From Egicoccus sp035462025 (GTDB taxonomy: Bacteria > Actinomycetota > Nitriliruptoria > Nitriliruptorales > Nitriliruptoraceae), in assembly GCA_035462025.1 (NCBI GenBank), contig DATHUR010000099.1:1-64000 (forward strand): a stretch of DNA of 64,000 nt. Reading direction: 5' to 3'. Each line of letters begins with the position of its first letter. The first letter of the stretch is position 1. The notes beneath the pieces were generated by a model. The model saw only the letters and a list, made by a program, of their open reading frames with translations, was not told the origin of the DNA and did not search any database. Positions 61,910-64,000 of the stretch are shown one piece after another. The position numbers and the translations under genes were made by a program.

Positions 61910-63079
61910 ATGACGCCGACGGTCGGCTATCCCCGCTTCAGCGACGAGGAACACGAGCGTCGTGCCGACCTGGTCCGGGCGCTGCTCGACGACGAGGAGC
62001 TCGACGCGCTGGTCGTGTTCGGCTGGTCTGCGCTGGGACGTGCGCTGCAGGCCGACGTGCACTACCTGTCGGGATTCCTCGGGATGCGCGACAACTACGT
62101 GCTGTTCCCCCGCCACGGGGAGCCGGTGCTGTTCGTGCAGAGCTTCAACCACGTCCCGAACGCGGCGGCGGTGTCCCATCTCGTCGACGTCCGGTGGGGC
62201 GGGGTCGACAGTGGCGCGACCCTGGGCGGCGAGTTGGCGGCCCGCGGGGCGCAGCGGGTCGGGGTGGTCGGAATGATGCCCTATCAGCACCACGACCGGA
62301 TGCGCGAGCTGTCCGGCGCGCAGGTCCGCGACGCCACGGCGCCGTTCCGACGCCTGCGGGTGGTCAAGAGCGACGAGGAACTGGCGTGGTTGCGCCGTGG
62401 CGCCGCCCACACCGATGCCGCGATGGCGGCTCTGCGTGAACAGATGCGCCCGGGGATGCGCGAGTACGAACTCGCCGACGTGATCGAGCGGGCGTACACG
62501 CGCGACGGCGGGCTGACCACCTTCCACTACCTCGCCTCGACGCCGATGGCCGCACCGGACCGCTGCGTCCCGGCGCAGGTGCTCTCGGACCGGGTGCTCC
62601 GGGCCGGCGATGTCGTGACGACCGAGATCAGCGCGTCCCACGGGGGCTATGCCGGGCAGTCGCTGCGGACCTTCGTGCTCGAGGCCGAGCCGACGCCGCT
62701 GTTCACCGAGCTGCACGACGTCGCGCTCGAGGTGTTCCACGCCGTCGTGGCCGCGATGCGTCCGGGCGCCACCGAGCAGGACGTGCTCGATGCCGCTGCC
62801 CCGATCGCCGCGCACGGCTTCGCCATCGTCGACGCGCTCGTCCACGGCTTCGGCATCGGGATCCTGCCGCCCTCGATCCGCACGCACGAGACCACGCACG
62901 AGCCCGCGCCGTGGACCTTCGAGGTCGGGCAGACCCTGGTGGTCCAACCCAACGTCGTGACCGCCGACGAGTCCGCCGGGGTCCAGGTCGGCGAGCTCGT
63001 CGAGATCACGGCCGACGGTGCCCGGTCGATGCACGGGTTCCCGGTCGAACTCGTGCGCGTCGGTGCCGGCGTGGCCTGA
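61910..63079 (+). CDS. Creatinase/M24-fold protein, metal ligands largely absent
   Basis: The 389-residue protein starts at ATG. The creatinase N-domain (EERRADLVRALL-like start, reading DEEHERRADLVRALLDDEEL) and pita-bread domain (AALREQMRPGMREYELADVI) are present. Of the five metal ligands only the His of VHGFGIGI is clear. The Asp pair reads TEISASHGGYAGQSLRTF, the Glu in EP is Gln (LVVQPNVVTAD), and the last Glu is Gly (VQVGELVEITADG). It is likely metal-independent and creatinase-like. It is the third such protein in the island. Confidence 0.85.
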   Translation: MTPTVGYPRFSDEEHERRADLVRALLDDEELDALVVFGWSALGRALQADVHYLSGFLGMRDNYVLFPRHGEPVLFVQSFNHVPNAAAVSHLVDVRWGGVDSGATLGGELAARGAQRVGVVGMMPYQHHDRMRELSGAQVRDATAPFRRLRVVKSDEELAWLRRGAAHTDAAMAALREQMRPGMREYELADVIERAYTRDGGLTTFHYLASTPMAAPDRCVPAQVLSDRVLRAGDVVTTEISASHGGYAGQSLRTFVLEAEPTPLFTELHDVALEVFHAVVAAMRPGATEQDVLDAAAPIAAHGFAIVDALVHGFGIGILPPSIRTHETTHEPAPWTFEVGQTLVVQPNVVTADESAGVQVGELVEITADGARSMHGFPVELVRVGAGVA

Positions 63080-63094
63080 CCCGCACCGGGTCAG
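63076..63094. terminator. Stem-loop spanning both stop codons
   Basis: CTGACCCG-CAC-CGGGTCAG is a perfect 8-bp stem holding the stop codons of the converging M24-like and E2 genes, comparable to the palindrome at 30680-30697. Confidence 0.55.
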
Positions 63095-63999
63095 CCCAAC
63101 TCGGCGACCTCCTGGTGCCAGGTGTCACGGTCGAGGTCGGCGGCGAGGTCGCTGAGGAAGCGGGCCGCGTCCGCGCCGTCGACCAGGCGGTGGTCGTAGG
63201 TGAGGGCCAGGTAGACCATCTGGCGGACCGCGATCGTCTCGCCGAGGTTCGCGTCGTCGATCACGACCGGCCGCTTGACCACGGTGCCGGTGCCGAGGAT
63301 CGCCACCTGCGGCTGGTTGATGATCGGGGTGTCGAAGAGCGCGCCGCGGCTGCCGGTGTTGGTCAGCGTGAACGTGCCGCCGGACAGCTCGTCCGGGCCG
63401 ATCTTGTTGGTGCGGGTGCGGTCGGCCAGGTCGGCGATCTTGCGGGCCAGCCCGGCGATGCTCAGGTCACCGGCGTCCTTGATCACCGGGGTGAGCAGGC
63501 CCTTCTCCGTGTCCACCGCGATCGCGAGGTTCTCGTGGTCGTAGTAGGTGACCTCGCCCTTGTCCACGTCGATGGAGGCGTTGAGCATCGGGTAGGCCTT
63601 GAGCGCGTCGATCGCCGCCTTGGCGAAGAACGGCAGGAACGAGAGCTTCACGCCTTCACGGCTGGCGAAGTCGGCCTTGGCCGAGTCACGCAGCCGCGAG
63701 ACGGCGGTGACGTCGACCTCGACGACCGTGGTCAGCTGGGCCGAGACCTGCAGCGACTCCACCATCCGCTTGGCGATCACCTTGCGGAGCCGGCTCAACG
63801 GCTCGGTCCGGCCGCGCAGCGGGCTGGGAGCCGCCGCGGGTGCCTGCGCGGACGGCTGGGCCGCACCACCCGAGGGCTGCGCCGGCTGCTGACCCTGCTG
63901 CGGGGCGGGGGCAGCGGCCTGCTGGGGCACCTGCCGCGAAGCGGGGGCGGGTGCACCCTTCGACGCGTCCAGCACGTCCTGCTTGCGGATCCGACCACC
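63091..63999 (-). CDS. 2-oxo-acid dehydrogenase E2 (dihydrolipoamide acyltransferase), 3' part
   Basis: The frame is open to the window edge, leaving 302 residues; the lipoyl domain lies outside. GGRIRKQDVL is the end of a peripheral-subunit-binding domain. A Pro/Ala/Gln linker (residues about 15-60) follows, then the catalytic acyltransferase domain with KVIAKRMVESLQVSAQLTTV and the active-site YDHRLVDGADAARFLSDL near the C terminus. It forms the complex core that accepts the acyl group from E1. E1 alpha/beta at 36.8-38.9 kb are candidate partners, though the distance leaves a different E1 possible. Confidence 0.93.
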   Translation of the reverse strand, partial: GGRIRKQDVLDASKGAPAPASRQVPQQAAAPAPQQGQQPAQPSGGAAQPSAQAPAAAPSPLRGRTEPLSRLRKVIAKRMVESLQVSAQLTTVVEVDVTAVSRLRDSAKADFASREGVKLSFLPFFAKAAIDALKAYPMLNASIDVDKGEVTYYDHENLAIAVDTEKGLLTPVIKDAGDLSIAGLARKIADLADRTRTNKIGPDELSGGTFTLTNTGSRGALFDTPIINQPQVAILGTGTVVKRPVVIDDANLGETIAVRQMVYLALTYDHRLVDGADAARFLSDLAADLDRDTWHQEVAELG

Positions 64000-64000
64000 G

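Overview
The window is high-GC DNA with tightly packed genes, many GTG starts, 4-bp ATGA/GTGA overlaps, DtxR/IdeR-type iron boxes, apparently leaderless promoters and very acidic lipoprotein linkers. This points to an actinobacterium. Aspartate/glutamate-rich secreted proteins, SLH domains and a nitrile-hydratase gene make a halo(alkali)philic member of the Nitriliruptoria plausible. That placement is inference only.

Layout. 1-5.1 kb: the C-terminal end of a HEAT-like/EF-Ts-domain protein, a phospholipase-D-like/helicase/DUF3427 protein and a lipoprotein serpin. 5.1-13.1 kb: an amino-sugar (probably N-acetylglucosamine) uptake and catabolism locus. nagB-II-like and nagA genes diverge from a binding protein, two permeases, a ROK kinase, a GntR/HutC regulator and an SIS-domain protein, with a candidate operator between the two arms. 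No transport ATPase is encoded. 13.2-17.3 kb: a leftward cluster of a ribbon-helix-helix regulator, a DUF4097 protein, a DrrAB-type ABC exporter and a GOLPH3-like protein. 17.5-22 kb: a small acidic lipoprotein and an iron-siderophore ABC importer with two iron boxes. 22-27.4 kb: a short-chain dehydrogenase, a large SLH/beta-helix surface protein, a glyoxalase-fold protein, an OsmC protein and a broken lipoprotein gene.

27.4-64 kb is one large catabolic island. It encodes a frameshifted nitrile-hydratase-alpha-like protein, two AhpD-like proteins, three creatinase/M24-fold proteins with progressively lost metal ligands and two aldehyde dehydrogenases. It also holds a zinc alcohol dehydrogenase, an alpha/beta hydrolase, a CaiB-type CoA transferase and a 2-oxo-acid/acetoin-type E1 (its alpha chain carries a histone-H1-like tail), with an E2 gene at the window edge. 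Further genes are a split transketolase under an FCD-GntR regulator, three HIBADH-type dehydrogenases, a 6-oxocamphor-hydrolase-like crotonase, a complete Liv-type ABC importer, RidA, two bicupins, two SDRs without the catalytic Tyr/Lys, a YtcJ-type amidohydrolase and an LVIVD protein.

A LacI-family gene at 58.4 kb sits among at least eight copies of a palindrome close to TGCAAACGTTTGCA, spread from 28.1 to 60.8 kb and often overlapping a -35/-10 pair. This ties most of the island into one candidate regulon. The substrate is not evident. The gene content suggests an imported compound carrying an amide, nitrile or ureide-like group together with a diketone or branched carbon skeleton, converted to CoA- and TPP-dependent intermediates. 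Three apparent single-base deletions cluster between 26.8 and 28.7 kb and may be local sequence errors.
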